DNA from: CAG-841 sp963614875
Lineage (GTDB): Bacteria > Bacillota > Clostridia > Oscillospirales > CAG-272
DNA length: 38,355 bases
NCBI GenBank assembly: GCA_963614875.1
Contig: CAVEFC010000012.1
Location: 1 to 38,355, forward strand
Direction of reading: 5' to 3'
Positions 1 through 7,635 of the stretch are shown here, one piece after another. The position numbers were made by a program, and so were the translations under genes. The notes below the pieces were generated by a model that was given only the letters and a program-made list of their open reading frames with translations, searched no databases and was not told where the DNA came from. Numbering within the stretch: position 1 is the first letter of the stretch; every line of letters starts with the position of its first letter.

Positions 1-2
1 CC

Positions 3-83
3 GGCGTTGTAAAGAAAATTTCTAACGGTATCAACGAAAAGATTACAGCTTACGAAACGAGAATTGCTCCTCTTGCTGAGTAA
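3..83 (+). CDS. C-terminal end of an unidentified protein (partial)
   Basis: An open frame enters from the left edge and ends at a TAA at 81-83, giving the last 26 residues of a protein that ends in TRIAPLAE. Codon choice (AAG, GGT, ATC, GCT) resembles a well-expressed gene, and a strong intrinsic terminator follows 21 bases later, which supports a real gene end. The fragment is too short for me to name a family. Confidence 0.55.
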   Translation, partial: GVVKKISNGINEKITAYETRIAPLAE

Positions 84-104
84 TTAAAAATTGATATTGA
101 AAAT

Positions 105-134
105 AAAAAACGTCGGCGAAAGCCGGCGTTTTTT
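105..134 (+). terminator. Intrinsic terminator of the left-edge gene
   Basis: An A-run, then CGTCGGC, a GAAA loop, GCCGGCG and six T. The stem has one G-T wobble. It lies just downstream of the stop at 81-83. Confidence 0.85.
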
Positions 135-142
135 ATGCAAAG

Positions 143-168
143 AAAAGCCGCCCGATCGGGCGGCTTTT
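143..168 (-). terminator. Terminator of the pyrR-uraA unit, probably bidirectional
   Basis: A perfect palindrome with an AAAAGCCGCCCG arm, a short AT centre and the mirrored arm ending in TTTT. It lies 18 bases beyond the uraA stop, and its A/T ends would let it work in both directions, insulating the convergent genes. Confidence 0.8.
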
Positions 169-185
169 GTGTTTTGCCTTGTTTT

Positions 186-1544
186 TTATTCGGCGTCGGA
201 GCTATCGGAGCTCTGCGCGGATTTCTTTGAAACTATTGCGTTTACGATGATACCGAGTATGAGCGCGCACGCAATGGATGTGAGAGATACTTTTCCGAAG
301 TTGACGGTGAGGTTGCCTATTCCGCAGATGAGGATAACGGCTACCGTGAAGAGATTGCTGTTTTCGCCGAGGTCAACCTGCTGTATCATTTTAAGTCCGC
401 TTACTGCGATGAAGCCGTAGAGCGTTACGCACACGCCGCCCATTACGCAGTTGGGGATGCTTGCAAGGAAGGTTACGAACGGTCCGAAGAAGGAGATTAC
501 CATACACATTACAGCCGTTGTGAGTATCGTTACGACTGAGGCGTTGCCCGTGATAGCCACACAGCCGACGGATTCGCCGTAGGTTGTGTTGGGACAGCCG
601 CCGAAGATTGCGCCTGCAATCGAGCCTACGCCGTCACCGAGGAGCGTTCTGTGAAGTCCGGGTTTGACGAGAAGGTCGTGTTCGATGATTGAGGAGAGGT
701 TCTTGTGGTCGGCTATGTGCTCTGCGAATACTACGAATGCAACCGGAACATAAGCAACCGCTATCGTTGCGATGTACTGTCCGTTTATTTCTTTTACGCC
801 CTTCACAGCTTCAACGAATGTAAAGTCGGGGACGGAGAAGAACTTCATATCGTGGAATACCGAGAAGTCAATGATCTGGAGCGCTGTGTTGTTTGTTTTG
901 AGTCCGATGACCGTGAAGATCGCTGCGACGACATATCCGGCAACGATACCGATTATGAAAGGAATGAGCTTTGCCGTTTTCTTGCCGTATACCGAGCAGA
1001 TTATAACGGTAAAGAGCGTTACAAGACCGCAGATAAGTGCGATGTGGGGATTTGCCGTGGAAACACCGTCTTCAAGAACCTTGCCGAGTGTAAGGTCGCT
1101 TACGGCGTTACCTGCGAGGGAAAGACCGATTATCGAAACCGTAGGTCCGATAACAACGGCAGGCATAAGCTTTGATATCCAGTTGACGCCCGCGAGCTTT
1201 ACCGCTATCGCGATGACAACATAAACAAGTCCTGCCATGGTTGCGCCGATGATAAGTCCTGCATAGCCGAGCGACATTGAAACGCCGCCTGCAAATGCGG
1301 AAAGCATCGAGCCGATGAATGCAAAGGATGAGCCGAGGAATACCGGACTCTGGAATTTTGTGAAGAGCAGGTAAACTATTGTGCCTACGCCTGCTCCGAA
1401 AAGTGCCGACGCCTGCGACATTCCGTTTCCGACGATTGTCGGCACGGCGATTGTTGCCGCAAGAATGGCAAGGAGCTGTTGAAATCCGAACACAATCATC
1501 TGTCCGAACTTCGGTTTGTCTTGAACGCCAAAAATGAGTTTCAT
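186..1544 (-). CDS. uraA: Uracil permease, NCS2 family
   Basis: A 452-residue integral membrane protein that imports uracil with protons, feeding pyrimidine salvage. It is hydrophobic throughout, with a 12-14 segment pattern. The N-terminus (FGFQQLLAILAATIAVP) and the motif PNTTYGESVG are typical of UraA-type NCS2 carriers. The Glu in FAEHIADH and the Glu in TTYGESVG match the two uracil-binding glutamates known in E. coli UraA. It lies 45 bases after pyrR on the same strand, with no terminator seen between them, so it is likely co-transcribed and controlled by the PyrR attenuator at 2146-2240. Uracil is the likeliest substrate because of this context. Xanthine carriers belong to the same superfamily. 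Confidence 0.93.
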   Translation of the reverse strand: MKLIFGVQDKPKFGQMIVFGFQQLLAILAATIAVPTIVGNGMSQASALFGAGVGTIVYLLFTKFQSPVFLGSSFAFIGSMLSAFAGGVSMSLGYAGLIIGATMAGLVYVVIAIAVKLAGVNWISKLMPAVVIGPTVSIIGLSLAGNAVSDLTLGKVLEDGVSTANPHIALICGLVTLFTVIICSVYGKKTAKLIPFIIGIVAGYVVAAIFTVIGLKTNNTALQIIDFSVFHDMKFFSVPDFTFVEAVKGVKEINGQYIATIAVAYVPVAFVVFAEHIADHKNLSSIIEHDLLVKPGLHRTLLGDGVGSIAGAIFGGCPNTTYGESVGCVAITGNASVVTILTTAVMCMVISFFGPFVTFLASIPNCVMGGVCVTLYGFIAVSGLKMIQQVDLGENSNLFTVAVILICGIGNLTVNFGKVSLTSIACALILGIIVNAIVSKKSAQSSDSSDAE

Positions 1545-1589
1545 GAAGTTTTTCCCTCCGATAATTTTTTTATTTCATTCCTTTCGGAA

Positions 1590-2120
1590 TCAAATACTTT
1601 TAAGTTCCACCGAAAGCTCTCCGTCGTATTTCGGAACCCTGACCATTATTATTTCGTCAAGCGAGGTGGGAATGTTCTTGCCGACGTAATCCGGCTTTAT
1701 GGGCAGCTCTCTGTGACCTCTGTCCACAAGCGTGACAAGCTGTATACGCTTCGGTCTGCCGAGATCGAACAGTGCGTCTATCGCCGCTCTCACCGTTCTG
1801 CCGGTGAATATCACATCGTCCACAAGAATGAGAGTTTTTCCGCCGATGTCAAAGCCTACATCGCTTCCGTTTACGGAAGGCGATTCGGAAAATTTGCTCA
1901 GGTCGTCTCTGTAAAGGGTTATGTCAAGGTAGCCTATCGGTACCGATTCTCCCGAAAAATCGGATATTTTTGCTTTGAGCATATCGGCAAGGCTTGCTCC
2001 TCTGCGCAGGATTCCTATCAGCGCTATATCGGAAAGGCACGGATTTTTTTCGATTATTTCGTGCGAAAGTCTTGCAAGCATACGCTCTACCGCCTGTGAG
2101 TCCGCCAAAATCTTTTCCAT
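1590..2120 (-). CDS. pyrR: PyrR, pyrimidine operon RNA-binding attenuation protein
   Basis: A 176-residue protein of normal family length. It is a phosphoribosyltransferase-fold protein that binds UMP and the nascent pyr leader RNA, promoting termination; many members also have weak uracil phosphoribosyltransferase activity. The PRPP-binding signature LILVDDVIFTGRTVRAA is intact near residue 95-112, and the N-terminal IGILRRGASLA matches the family. The start is ATG at 2118-2120 with a GGAGG ribosome site just upstream. The gene is the first of a pyrR-uraA unit, and its own leader carries the PyrR target, so it should autoregulate. Confidence 0.95.
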   Translation of the reverse strand: MEKILADSQAVERMLARLSHEIIEKNPCLSDIALIGILRRGASLADMLKAKISDFSGESVPIGYLDITLYRDDLSKFSESPSVNGSDVGFDIGGKTLILVDDVIFTGRTVRAAIDALFDLGRPKRIQLVTLVDRGHRELPIKPDYVGKNIPTSLDEIIMVRVPKYDGELSVELKSI

Positions 2121-2145
2121 AATAGACCTCCGAAATTATTTTGCA

Positions 2146-2179
2146 CAAAAAAAATACCTTGTCGCACAATACGACAAGG
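2146..2179 (-). terminator. Intrinsic terminator of the pyr attenuator
   Basis: Read on the minus strand: CCTTGTCG, a 7-base loop, CGACAAGG, then a T-rich run. It lies in the 5' leader, about 25 bases before the pyrR start codon, which marks it as a regulatory rather than a gene-end terminator. Confidence 0.88.
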
Positions 2180-2240
2180 CATAAAAATTTTCAAAAGCTG
2201 TTATTCTGACCTTGTCGGTATCTCTGTACCGCCTTAAAGG
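2179..2240 (-). promoter_or_regulatory. PyrR-binding loop (anti-antiterminator) in the pyrR leader
   Basis: On the minus strand the leader has a stem-loop around CGGTACAGAGATACCGACAA, carrying the CAGAGA core of known PyrR-binding loops. The 3' arm of this loop (CGACAAGG) is identical to the 3' arm of the terminator, so it can pair instead with the terminator's 5' arm (CCTTGTCG) to form an antiterminator. This is the standard three-way PyrR switch: UMP-bound PyrR holds the loop and the terminator then forms. The pairing is visible in the sequence; the PyrR link is inferred from the CAGAGA core and from pyrR lying directly downstream. Confidence 0.88.
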
Positions 2241-2261
2241 CTCATTTATTCGGTTTGACTG

Positions 2262-2290
2262 ATTTTATCACATTCCTTTTGATTTGTAAA
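2262..2290 (-). promoter_or_regulatory. Sigma-A promoter for pyrR-uraA
   Basis: TTTACA, a 17-base spacer, then TAAAAT on the minus strand, just upstream of the PyrR-binding loop. Confidence 0.85.
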
Positions 2291-2352
2291 GGGAATATTT
2301 CAAAAAAATTAAATTTTGTGAAATATGTATATACAAAGTGCCTGAATATGAC

Positions 2353-2577
2353 TTATTTATTGTCTTCTATATACTTTGCAACGTCACCTACGGTCTTGAG
2401 ATTCATAATTGCGTCGTCGGGAACGACCACGCCTGTTTCTTCTTCTATTGACATAAGCATTTCCACAACGTCAAGCGAGTCAACTCCGAGATCCTCGCGG
2501 ATGGATGTTTCTGCGGTTATATCGTCTGCATTTATTCTGAGCTGTTTTGAAAGTATGTCTTTTACGAGTTCGAGCAT
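2353..2577 (-). CDS. acpP: Acyl carrier protein
   Basis: A 74-residue acidic protein that carries growing acyl chains on a phosphopantetheine arm in fatty-acid synthesis. The DSLD motif is present with the carrier Ser at residue 34, preceded by the family-typical EDLGV, and the IEEETGVVVPDD helix III region is intact. Length is normal. It stands alone with its own promoter at 2614-2642, and a GGAG site precedes the ATG. Nothing in the flanks shows a fatty-acid operon, so it could be the housekeeping ACP or a second copy; the housekeeping role is more likely given the canonical sequence. Confidence 0.95.
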   Translation of the reverse strand: MLELVKDILSKQLRINADDITAETSIREDLGVDSLDVVEMLMSIEEETGVVVPDDAIMNLKTVGDVAKYIEDNK

Positions 2578-2613
2578 TTGAAGGTTCTCCTTACTTATTT
2601 GAATTCTTTAATG

Positions 2614-2642
2614 ATTATAAGATAATAATGCGGATTTTTCAA
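2614..2642 (-). promoter_or_regulatory. Sigma-A promoter for acpP
   Basis: TTGAAA, a 17-base spacer and a perfect TATAAT on the minus strand, about 40 bases upstream of the acpP start. Confidence 0.85.
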
Positions 2643-2775
2643 GTATTATTTCAAAAAAAATATAAAAAAGCAGTACAGGCGTACAACTTTTTTCGATAAA
2701 AGCGTCCTCACAACGTCAAAAGTCGCGGCATATCATATTGTAAAAGCGAATTTTGTATAAAGAGAGGTACTTTTT

Positions 2776-2982
2776 ATGGAGATAAACAAGCAAAATCTTT
2801 CGGCACTGCTTGCTTGCGACGACGATACTCTGCGCGCAAAGCTGCTTGAAATTGCCGACGTTCTCGGCATAGACAAAGCGGAAGCCTCAAAAATGACGCA
2901 GGATATGGGCAAGGCGAGAGCGCTTATGGCTATGGTATCGGACGACGACCTGAGAAAATTTCTCGGCGGACTCAAAAAATAA
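2776..2982 (+). CDS. Small helical protein of unknown function (first of a trio)
   Basis: A 68-residue protein, predicted mostly helical and soluble, with no membrane segment and no cysteine-based motif. It has acidic patches (CDDDTL, SDDDL) and ends FLGGLKK. Its start is ATG after AGAGAGG. The next small gene begins 8 bases beyond its stop and a third follows, so the three look like one operon. I do not recognise a named family, though short proteins with this kind of N-terminus (residues, helix, DDDL, helix) seem to recur in Oscillospirales; that is a recollection I cannot check here. No function is assigned. Confidence 0.75.
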   Translation: MEINKQNLSALLACDDDTLRAKLLEIADVLGIDKAEASKMTQDMGKARALMAMVSDDDLRKFLGGLKK

Positions 2983-2989
2983 ATCGGAT

Positions 2990-3277
2990 ATGGATCCCGC
3001 CGTTTTTGAAAAGCTCGGGGCTGCCGTCTCGGATCCCGAAATACAGAAAAAGATAAGCGCGATAATTTCGGGCGACGGTGCCGGCGCGCCGCCAAAGCCC
3101 GACGCTCCTCCTCCGCTTCCTCCTCCGCCGTCGCCGCCGTCAACGATAAAAAACGGCAGAGCGCTTCTTCTGGCGCTCAAGCCGTATATGGACGAAAAAC
3201 GCTGTGAGAAAATAGACAGAATTCTTTCCGCGATGAAGCTTGCCGAATTTGCGGGAATGTTCAGAAATATGATGTAG
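2990..3277 (+). CDS. Small protein with a polyproline hinge (second of a trio)
   Basis: A 95-residue protein: an N-terminal helical part (residues 1-28), a proline-rich linker at roughly 36-52 containing PPPLPPPPSPP, then a C-terminal helical part with KPYMDEKRCEKIDRILSAMK. There is no signal peptide. Long proline runs stall ribosomes and normally need EF-P. The C-terminal helices resemble in size and charge those of the upstream 68-residue protein, so the two may be distant relatives; this is only an impression. The ribosome site is weak, which suggests translational coupling to the gene before it. The ORF sits between two well-spaced partners and shares their codon usage, so it is probably real. 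Confidence 0.7.
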   Translation: MDPAVFEKLGAAVSDPEIQKKISAIISGDGAGAPPKPDAPPPLPPPPSPPSTIKNGRALLLALKPYMDEKRCEKIDRILSAMKLAEFAGMFRNMM

Positions 3278-3292
3278 GGAGGTGAGCGGCGT

Positions 3293-3637
3293 ATGTATAA
3301 CAGAATATATTCCGGAGGAAATGTCCGCGTGCCGCCCGATTACAGCGGCAACGCCATAAAATATCATCCTGCGGAAAAGCAGCCGCAGGGACAGACGTTT
3401 TCTCCTCCTCCGCCGAAGCCGCAGCCTGCGCCTCCGCCGCCGCAGGCAAAGCCTCAATGCCCGTGCGGGAGTCCGCCCGATACTCCGTGCGATAAAAAAA
3501 GCGGATATCTTGAAAATCTGCTTTCCAAAATATCCGCCGATGATCTTCTGATCTACGGGATAGTGCTTTATATGACCTTGCAGGACAGCGACAGCACGCT
3601 TTTGCTTGTCGTTTTGCTTGCGCTTGTAATGCTGTGA
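3293..3637 (+). CDS. Proline-rich protein with a C-terminal membrane anchor (third of a trio)
   Basis: A 114-residue protein with a strong GGAGGTG ribosome site before its ATG. It begins MYNRIYSGG, has a proline-rich stretch (about residues 38-66, including FSPPPPKPQ and PAPPPPQ), a short cysteine cluster (CPCGSPPDTPC, about residues 61-71) and ends with a hydrophobic helix (LLLVVLLALVML), so it is probably tail-anchored with the proline/cysteine part exposed. Its 3' end nearly abuts the convergent gene ending at 3645, and no terminator was seen between them. Function unknown. A surface or spore-envelope role would fit the composition, but nothing proves it. Confidence 0.72.
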   Translation: MYNRIYSGGNVRVPPDYSGNAIKYHPAEKQPQGQTFSPPPPKPQPAPPPPQAKPQCPCGSPPDTPCDKKSGYLENLLSKISADDLLIYGIVLYMTLQDSDSTLLLVVLLALVML

Positions 3638-3644
3638 GCCGCGA

Positions 3645-4418
3645 TTATTCCGAAAAAACGTTTTCGCTGTATGCGTCGTAGTATTCGAGCGTTTCAAAGG
3701 TCATAACGGGGTATCCGTCGTTGTAGAGCTTTACCGAAAGGAGCGAGCCGCTGTTCATTGAAATTCTTACGTCGGTTATCGTTTTGTCGGACTCGGAATC
3801 GAAAATTATTTCGTATTCGCCGTTATCCTCGCCCGTGTAGATTATGTTTACCGAAGCGTCGCTTAAATGAGAAAGCTCCGGCATAAGAGAATATGCGGAA
3901 AAGGCGTGCTCTGTATCGGCGGGAAAGACGTCGGTTACGCCGTCCTTTGTGACGGTAACCTCATCTCCGTTGCAAAAGGCGAAAAGGAGCTGTTTTCCGC
4001 TTCCGGCTTCCTTTATGATTATTTTATATGCGTCGCCGTTTCGGGCGGCTTCGAAGATAAGCTTTTCTTCCGTATCGCCGCTTATGTTAACAACGCTCGC
4101 ACGGACGGAATATGTGCTTTTCAGCGGCAGAGCGGCAACAAGAGCCTTCAGAGTCTGCGCGTCTGCCCGAGGATAGACATAATCTGTCTTGGAGGAGGCT
4201 TCAAAAAGACTGCCGAGCAGATTTTCCGACGGCGTCTGCGAGATGTTATCCTGAGTTTTGTTTTTTGCAAGAAACCACGGAACGTCGTAAAGTCCCGCTT
4301 TGTTGAGCAGAAAAAGGCAGAAAAAGCATACAAGAGCGAACGCAAGCACAAGGGACAGTATCGCAAGGAGCGAGGCTGCCTCCGTGATTTTTTCGGTGTT
4401 TTTCGCTTTGTTTTTCAC
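3645..4418 (-). CDS. Membrane-anchored extracytoplasmic protein, unknown function
   Basis: A 257-residue protein with a GTG start at 4416-4418 preceded by GGCGG. It has a charged N-terminus, one strong transmembrane helix at about residues 16-40 (LAILSLVLAFALVCFFCLFLL), then a soluble domain of about 200 residues that is rich in beta-type segments (YSVRASVVNISG, YEIIFDSESDKTITDVRI, LLSVKLYNDGYPVMTFE). The pattern recalls LolA/outer-lipoprotein-sorting-like folds, but I cannot confirm it. It follows the TagO-like gene by 22 bases on the same strand, so it is probably transcribed with trpS and tagO and may act at the cell envelope. Confidence 0.75.
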   Translation of the reverse strand: MKNKAKNTEKITEAASLLAILSLVLAFALVCFFCLFLLNKAGLYDVPWFLAKNKTQDNISQTPSENLLGSLFEASSKTDYVYPRADAQTLKALVAALPLKSTYSVRASVVNISGDTEEKLIFEAARNGDAYKIIIKEAGSGKQLLFAFCNGDEVTVTKDGVTDVFPADTEHAFSAYSLMPELSHLSDASVNIIYTGEDNGEYEIIFDSESDKTITDVRISMNSGSLLSVKLYNDGYPVMTFETLEYYDAYSENVFSE

Positions 4419-4440
4419 GCTTTTTCCGCCTTTTTATTTT

Positions 4441-5664
4441 TTATTTTTCGGTTTTTTCGTCAAAATCCGAAAGTCTGACCTTTTCCTCGGTTATGCTTTC
4501 GTCGCGTTTGCGCTTTTCTTTATCATCGGCAAGCGCTTCGTTTATAACGTCGGAGGGCTTTGCCGTGCCGGATTTCTGCTTGCTTTCGACGGACGCCGAG
4601 GCTTTGCTGTTTTTAACGGCGTCGGGCGCGAGCTTGTCTGCGTGTTTCAGAAGCAGCAGGAACAGGCACACGACCGCCACGATAATGAACGCAGCCATTT
4701 TGTAATAGAGCGATACGATTGCCGCAACACAGCATATTGCGGAGGAGATGTATATCGTTATCACGGACTGAGCCGGCGAAAAGCCCGCGTCAAGAAGCTT
4801 GTAATGGAGGTGACATCTGTCTGCCTTGAAGGGATTTTTGTTCTGGGAAACTCTCTTGAAGAATACCACGACGGAATCTGTGAGCGGAAGCGCAAAGACG
4901 AGCGCCGGCGCTACCGCCGACATAAGCGTCGCGCCCTTGAAAAATCCGAATACGGAAAGGCAGGCAAGCACATAGCCGAAAAGCATCGAGCCGCAGTCGC
5001 CCATAAATACAGCCGCAGGATTTGCATTGTAGGGCAAAAATCCGAGAGCGGAGCCGCAGAGTGCAGCTGCGATAACGGCGCAAACGGGTTCGCCCATAAG
5101 TATGGATATTACAAGCAATACAACAGCGCTTAAAAATGAAACTCCGCACGCAAGACCGTCAAGCCCGTCGAGCAGGTTCATTGAGTTTATTACGAGAACC
5201 ATCCACAAAACCGTGAGCGGAACGGCAAAATTTCCGAGGTGATATGTGCCGAATATCGTTGTGTATTCGATTGCGCCGCCCCAGAACGCCGTGAGCGTCG
5301 CAACGGCTATCTGCGCGAGGAGCTTCAGCCATGCGGGAAGATTGAAGATGTCGTCCAGTACGCCGACGGCGCAGATCAGAAGTCCGCCGACGGTTGTAAC
5401 GAGAACTATTTTGGGAATTTCATCGAAAACGAGAAGCGAAGCGCAAAGCGCAGCCACCGTAAAGCCGAGCGCTATCGCTATTCCGCCGAGACGCGGCGTG
5501 GGAGCGCGGTGGAATTTTCTTTCGTGATCGGGAACGTCAAGCGCTCCTGTCTTTTTTGCAAGTATTTTCGTGATGGGAGTGAATAAAAATGTAATGATAA
5601 GCGATACGGCGAGTATTGCCAGATAGGCAAGGTTTTTTGTCGCAAAGTGCGGCTCGTATGTCAT
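4441..5664 (-). CDS. tagO: Undecaprenyl-phosphate N-acetylhexosaminyl-1-phosphate transferase (TagO/WecA type)
   Basis: A 407-residue polytopic membrane enzyme that transfers a sugar-1-phosphate, usually GlcNAc-1-P, from a UDP-sugar to undecaprenyl phosphate. This starts wall teichoic acid or other cell-wall glycopolymers. Family motifs are present: DVPDHERKFHRAPTPRLGG (about 43-61), NSMNLLDGLDGLACG (about 160-174), FMGDCGSMLFGY (about 215-226) and the cytosolic HLHYKLLDAG motif that separates this branch from MraY. A charged tail of about 65 residues (from roughly 343) extends past the last membrane helix and is longer than usual. It starts 19 bases after trpS. The exact sugar and final polymer cannot be read from this window. 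Confidence 0.88.
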   Translation of the reverse strand: MTYEPHFATKNLAYLAILAVSLIITFLFTPITKILAKKTGALDVPDHERKFHRAPTPRLGGIAIALGFTVAALCASLLVFDEIPKIVLVTTVGGLLICAVGVLDDIFNLPAWLKLLAQIAVATLTAFWGGAIEYTTIFGTYHLGNFAVPLTVLWMVLVINSMNLLDGLDGLACGVSFLSAVVLLVISILMGEPVCAVIAAALCGSALGFLPYNANPAAVFMGDCGSMLFGYVLACLSVFGFFKGATLMSAVAPALVFALPLTDSVVVFFKRVSQNKNPFKADRCHLHYKLLDAGFSPAQSVITIYISSAICCVAAIVSLYYKMAAFIIVAVVCLFLLLLKHADKLAPDAVKNSKASASVESKQKSGTAKPSDVINEALADDKEKRKRDESITEEKVRLSDFDEKTEK

Positions 5665-5683
5665 AATATTTTATTCCTTTCGT

Positions 5684-6691
5684 TTATTTTGTCTGGAAAA
5701 ATCCGACTTTTCTGTAAACCTTCGAAAGCGTTTTTGAGGCGAGATAATTTGCATATGCGGCGCCGTTTTTCATTATATCTTCAAGGTAGGCCTTGTCGGA
5801 TATAAGGCGTTTGTATTCCGCGCGGAAGGACGCAAGTCCGTCGGCGCAGGCTTCTCCCACGGCGAGCTTGAAATCGCCGTAGCCCCTGCCCTCGAACTCT
5901 TTTTCTATTTCGTCCATGCTTTTGCCGGTGAAGCACGAATAGATTGTCATAAGGTTGTTTATGCCGTCCTTGCCCTCGGCGTAGCGGACGGAGGTTTCGC
6001 TGTCTGTGACGGCTCTTTTGAATTTGCGGATAATGGTGTCTTTGTCATCGAGCAGGGTGATAACGGCGTTTTCGTTTTCGTCGGATTTGCTCATTTTCTT
6101 TGTCGGATCGGCAAGAGAGTAAATCTTTTTACCGGTCTTTGGAGTGTAGACCTCCGGAATGACGAACGTTTCGCCGTATATCTGATTGAAGCGCTCGGCT
6201 ATGTCGCGCGTGATTTCAACGTGCTGTTTCTGATCTATTCCGACGGGAACGAGCGACGCTTTGTAAAGAAGAATATCTGCCGCCATAAGCGATGGATAGG
6301 TGAAAAGTCCGGCGTTGATATTCTGCGCGTTTTTGGCGCTTTTATCCTTGAACTGCGTCATTCTGGAAAGCTCGCCGAACATAGTGTAGCAGTCAAGCAC
6401 CCACGCAAGCTGCGCGTGCGCCGGAACGTGACTCTGAACAAAGAGAAGATTTTTTTCGGGATCGAGTCCGCTTGCGATATATATCGCAAGGGTTTCAAGC
6501 GTTCTTTTGCGGAGCTCCGCCGGATCCTGACGGACGGTTATGGCGTGCATATCCACAACGCAGTAGATGCAGTTGTATTCGTCTTCGAGGGCGCGCCAGT
6601 TTTTTATCGCGCCGAGATAATTGCCTATTGTAAGATTCCCCGACGGCTGAACGCCGGAAAACACTATTTTTTTGTCACCGGAAAATTCCAT
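5684..6691 (-). CDS. trpS: Tryptophan--tRNA ligase
   Basis: A 335-residue class I aminoacyl-tRNA synthetase that charges tRNA-Trp. The HIGH-type signature appears as TIGNYLG near residue 20 after SGVQPSG, and the KMSKS loop is intact (KKMSKSDEN, about residue 200). Length is typical of bacterial TrpRS. The start is ATG with a GGTGG ribosome site. It heads a leftward unit (trpS, tagO, membrane protein) from the promoter at 6754-6782. The leader is only about 60 bases long and no T-box structure was seen, so tRNA-sensing control is not evident. Confidence 0.95.
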   Translation of the reverse strand: MEFSGDKKIVFSGVQPSGNLTIGNYLGAIKNWRALEDEYNCIYCVVDMHAITVRQDPAELRKRTLETLAIYIASGLDPEKNLLFVQSHVPAHAQLAWVLDCYTMFGELSRMTQFKDKSAKNAQNINAGLFTYPSLMAADILLYKASLVPVGIDQKQHVEITRDIAERFNQIYGETFVIPEVYTPKTGKKIYSLADPTKKMSKSDENENAVITLLDDKDTIIRKFKRAVTDSETSVRYAEGKDGINNLMTIYSCFTGKSMDEIEKEFEGRGYGDFKLAVGEACADGLASFRAEYKRLISDKAYLEDIMKNGAAYANYLASKTLSKVYRKVGFFQTK

Positions 6692-6753
6692 ATTTACACC
6701 ACCCTTTAAGGTTAATTCTGCATATCACACAAACATACAGAGATACATAATAT

Positions 6754-6782
6754 ATAATATCATCTTTTTGCGTGTTTTTCAA
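6754..6782 (-). promoter_or_regulatory. Sigma-A promoter for trpS
   Basis: TTGAAA, a 17-base spacer, then TATTAT on the minus strand, about 60 bases upstream of the trpS ATG. Confidence 0.8.
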
Positions 6783-6957
6783 GTGAAAGACGCAATATTT
6801 ATGTCAAAAGATGTGATGCGGAGGGTACGCATGCCGCTGAAACGGAGGGAAAAGCTCTGACGGGGACGGCAAAATACCATATTTTTTACTCTATCTTTTT
6901 TGTCGCTTTGCTGTTATAATATCGTTACATTGAAAACTTTTTTTGAGGTGATGCCTT

Positions 6958-7581
6958 TTGGAAATGACCTTGCTTGACAAAGGAAAGCTGAAGATCTGTC
7001 TTACGCCGTTTGATATGGTACGTTACGATCTTACCTGCGAAAAGATAGATTACGATAATACGGAAACACGCCGCGCGCTGTGGGAAATGTTTGACGAGGC
7101 GAAGCATCGCACCGGCTTTGACGCCGCCGACGGCAGAATATGTATCCGTGTTTATCCCGAAAAGAGCGGAGGCTGTGAGATATACATAACAAAGCTCGGC
7201 GACAAGACTTCCCCGTCGGAGAACGATATGAGCTATACCGCAAAGGACGCGGTCACGCCGCAATTTGTCCGCGCGCCCGCAGTGTATTCGTTTTCCTCGC
7301 TTGAAGATATTCTTTCCGCCTGCCGATGTCTGCGGGCGTCGGGATATTCCGGCGAAAGCTCCGCTTTTTTCGACGACGCTCCGAAAAATCGCAGATATTA
7401 TCTTGTGATAAGCGAAAATGCGCCGCGCTATGCCGGCAAATGCGCTTATAAAAACGGCGGGATTTTTATGGAGGAATTCGGGAAACGCTGTCAGAGCGAA
7501 AACGCCGTCGCCTTTCTTACGGAATACTGTCGGCGGATATGTGAAAAAAATGCAGTTGAAATATTGTCTTCCCTCTGTTAA
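6958..7581 (+). CDS. mecA: MecA-like adaptor protein for Clp protease
   Basis: A 207-residue protein resembling MecA, the adaptor that brings substrates to the ClpC ATPase and ClpP protease. The N-terminal part (residues 1-75) has the pattern LKICLTPFDMVRYDL ... GRICIRVYPEKSGGCEIYITKL, the substrate-binding domain layout. The C-terminal domain (about 105-200) has YSFSSLEDILSACRCLRASG and the YYLVISENAP strand seen in the ClpC-binding domain. It is slightly shorter than Bacillus MecA. I chose the TTG at 6958 because the GAGGTG site at 6945-6950 is at good distance; the ATG at 6964 would be too far. Substrates are unknown. Confidence 0.82.
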   Translation: MEMTLLDKGKLKICLTPFDMVRYDLTCEKIDYDNTETRRALWEMFDEAKHRTGFDAADGRICIRVYPEKSGGCEIYITKLGDKTSPSENDMSYTAKDAVTPQFVRAPAVYSFSSLEDILSACRCLRASGYSGESSAFFDDAPKNRRYYLVISENAPRYAGKCAYKNGGIFMEEFGKRCQSENAVAFLTEYCRRICEKNAVEILSSLC

Positions 7582-7635
7582 AAGCTCCTTTGATGTGTTA
7601 TAATGAAAAAAACACATCGGAGGAGATTTGCCGTT

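Noticed and set aside
6692..6957. T-box leader before trpS
   Set aside because: The leader between promoter and start is only about 60 bases, with no T-box sequence or specifier stem.
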